Positions 61,921 to 64,000 of a stretch of 64,000 bases of DNA are shown piece by piece (position 1 is the stretch's first letter; every line of letters starts with the position of its first letter). A model generated the notes under the pieces. It made no database searches. It was given only the letters and a program-made list of their open reading frames with translations, and was not told where the DNA came from. The stretch is from Elysia chlorotica (taxonomy: Eukaryota > Mollusca > Gastropoda > Plakobranchidae). Both the position numbers and the translations under genes were made by a program. The stretch covers positions 227,666-291,665 of the forward strand of contig RQTK01000420.1 in assembly GCA_003991915.1 (NCBI GenBank). Direction: 5' to 3'.

Positions 61921-63284
61921 AGACAACTCGCGCCTAAAAAATAAGTGCAATATTCTTGTTATTGTTGTTAATGTTATAAATAACAGTCTTAGTAAATTTT
62001 GATATGGCATTTTTATTTGTTCATAACGCTTTTCATAAATAAAAAAAAAATTCTGCCTCTATGTATAAATGTACAACCCTATCTCTAATTTTTCACTCGC
62101 ATTAAGCCAAAATATGTGCAACGTTATAATCATATTCTAGGTAAAACGATAATTTTAGATAGACACATAATTATACATTCGTAAATTTGATTTCTTGTCT
62201 ATTTTCATAATCATAAAAATATTATAATTATTGTGTGTGTGAAAAATATTGTCATTGAAGCATTTTTTGGATCTTTCAAAATACTTTACTTAAGAACAAA
62301 AGCAATATTCTCACCAAATTCAATGTAAAATGTTTCATTTGTTTTATTTTTCCTAATTGCATTTGCATATTTGAAATATATTTACTCAACAAACTCTCAT
62401 CCTACAGGTAGTTGAATAGCGTTCGATTTTAGTAAGAGAAATATGTTCATTGTCTTTCTTTCATTATAAATATTGTTTGTTTTTTTAAGTGCATTATCTA
62501 TTTTTTAATATAAAAGTGCATGTCAATCCCAATCTCCTCAAAAAGATTTAAAAAGTTATTCTTATCTGATCTTCGTATCGTATCTATCTTATTCTTTACA
62601 AAACTCACAAAACGACAAATGAATTTCTAAACTCCCATCTGGCGGTGGTTGCATATGCACATACAATTTCAAAACGTCATATTATAACGCTTAATCAAAA
62701 TAATGCAAATGTAGGGACTAACTCTAAACTAAAAAGCGTTATCGCAAATTACATTCCTAAGTGTTCTTTACCTGACTAGATCTATTGATACTGAGAATGT
62801 TCACAACAGGACTAACTACACAATATTAAACACACAAATAACGCAAGTTTACGCCGGTGAAAAAAATTAATTAATTTTCAGTTATATATATTTTTTGTTC
62901 CTATACAGGTCTATACCTATATATATGGAGGCCACTTTGACTTAGAGCGCTAAATCCTTACCGCTGGCTGCTGGCTGCACCTGTTATGGCTTGGAAGTAC
63001 ATGCACAATGTGACTGTCTGTCCATGAACCCGACTGTGTCTGGATATATATACCACACCAATATCAATACGGTACACTGTGGTGCAGTTTTCCGCCTCTC
63101 CGCCTGGCTAGCAGTACCAGTAGCGCGGAGATCACCAGTCGATAGACGCGACACGCGCCGGTTCGCTGGCCTGGTTATTGTTGTTATTTTTAGGTGTATG
63201 ATCAGGTACTCCAGGTAATAGTGGCCTTGTGTTAAGACAGTCCATGGACAAAACGAAGAAAACGACGGGAAAAATAGAAAATAT
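61921..63284. other. Intergenic, nothing recognised
   Basis: AT-rich to about 62900, then mixed composition. No exon or named repeat seen. Confidence 0.5.
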
Positions 63285-63285
63285 G

Positions 63286-63600
<315 letters not shown>

Positions 63601-63840
63601 TGTAGAGGATAGACTGAAGAAGTCGATGATTGCGACAACGAGCCGCCTCTAGATAATAAAAACCCTACGCAAAACTGGCACAATTACGTAACGTGTCATC
63701 ATCTTATCCATTTGAAAAGCCTGATACCAACACACTGTTTTCTGATAGGAATTGTCTTGTACATGCGTAATGAGCTGCTCTGAAAAGTCATAGCGCAGTG
63801 TAAGTGTTTTAGTTATCGGTTCTACTGTGGTACGTTCAAC

Positions 63841-63976
63841 GTAAGAACATGTGAATTAAGACTTAAGACGGGTCGTAAGAACGTGTGAATTAAGACTTAA
63901 GACGGGTCGTAAGAACATGTGAATTAAGACTTAAGACGGGTCGTAAGTACATGTGAATTAAGACTTAAGACGGGTC
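63841..63976 (+). repeat. 34-bp tandem repeat, four copies
   Basis: The unit starts gtaagaacatgtgaattaag and continues acttaagacgggtc, with exact 34-bp spacing (63841, 63875, 63909, 63943) and one or two substitutions. Confidence 0.97.
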
Positions 63977-64000
63977 GTAAGCTGGCGCGACGTTGCACTA

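Overview
The window is a piece of an animal nuclear genome. It is AT-rich and gene-sparse, with many short exons bounded by GT/AG introns, dense microsatellites and minisatellites, and decayed transposons. The mix of repeats (a tRNA-derived SINE present in many copies, a repeat with a gtgagtgagttt tail as seen in molluscs, CTAGAT-rich satellite-like DNA, Merlin, Tigger/pogo and piggyBac-type elements) suggests a mollusc, most likely a gastropod. That assignment is an inference; the host genes themselves are conserved across animals. Exon limits were read by hand from splice sites, phase and family similarity, with no transcript data.

Layout. (1) 1-7,400, minus strand: the 5' half of SF3B2, a spliceosomal U2 snRNP/SF3b subunit; its 3' half lies beyond the left edge. 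(2) 7,450-17,200: a transposon-rich gap with a decayed Merlin transposase, a partial second Merlin copy, non-LTR retrotransposon tails and CTAGAT-rich DNA. (3) 17,238-27,614, minus strand: a complete 16-exon SARS2 (mitochondrial seryl-tRNA synthetase, 482 aa), start to stop with every exon phase matching. (4) 27,615-30,255: the gap between divergent genes, holding a Tigger/pogo-like MITE and SINEs. (5) 30,267-33,903, plus strand: a complete five-exon PIGF (229 aa, GPI-anchor synthesis). (6) 33,944-40,136: repeats, MITEs, a 144-base assembly gap and no recognised gene. (7) 40,137-55,141, minus strand: SLC49A4/DIRC2, a lysosomal major-facilitator transporter. Its first exon is 2.6 kb long and very GC-rich and encodes a long low-complexity N-terminal extension; that exon carries a frameshift and a 101-bp inverted-repeat insertion. 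Two exons of this gene are partly duplicated in tandem and one expected exon is missing beside a 74-bp minisatellite. (8) 55,142-64,000: the 5' flank of SLC49A4, a 1.2-kb tandem duplication, SINEs, a decayed CR1/L2-like LINE and long CT/GA tracts.

The four host genes do not form a pathway: pre-mRNA splicing, mitochondrial translation, GPI-anchor synthesis and lysosomal solute transport. The most notable content is how local duplications, SINEs and minisatellites have reshaped exons, especially in SLC49A4.
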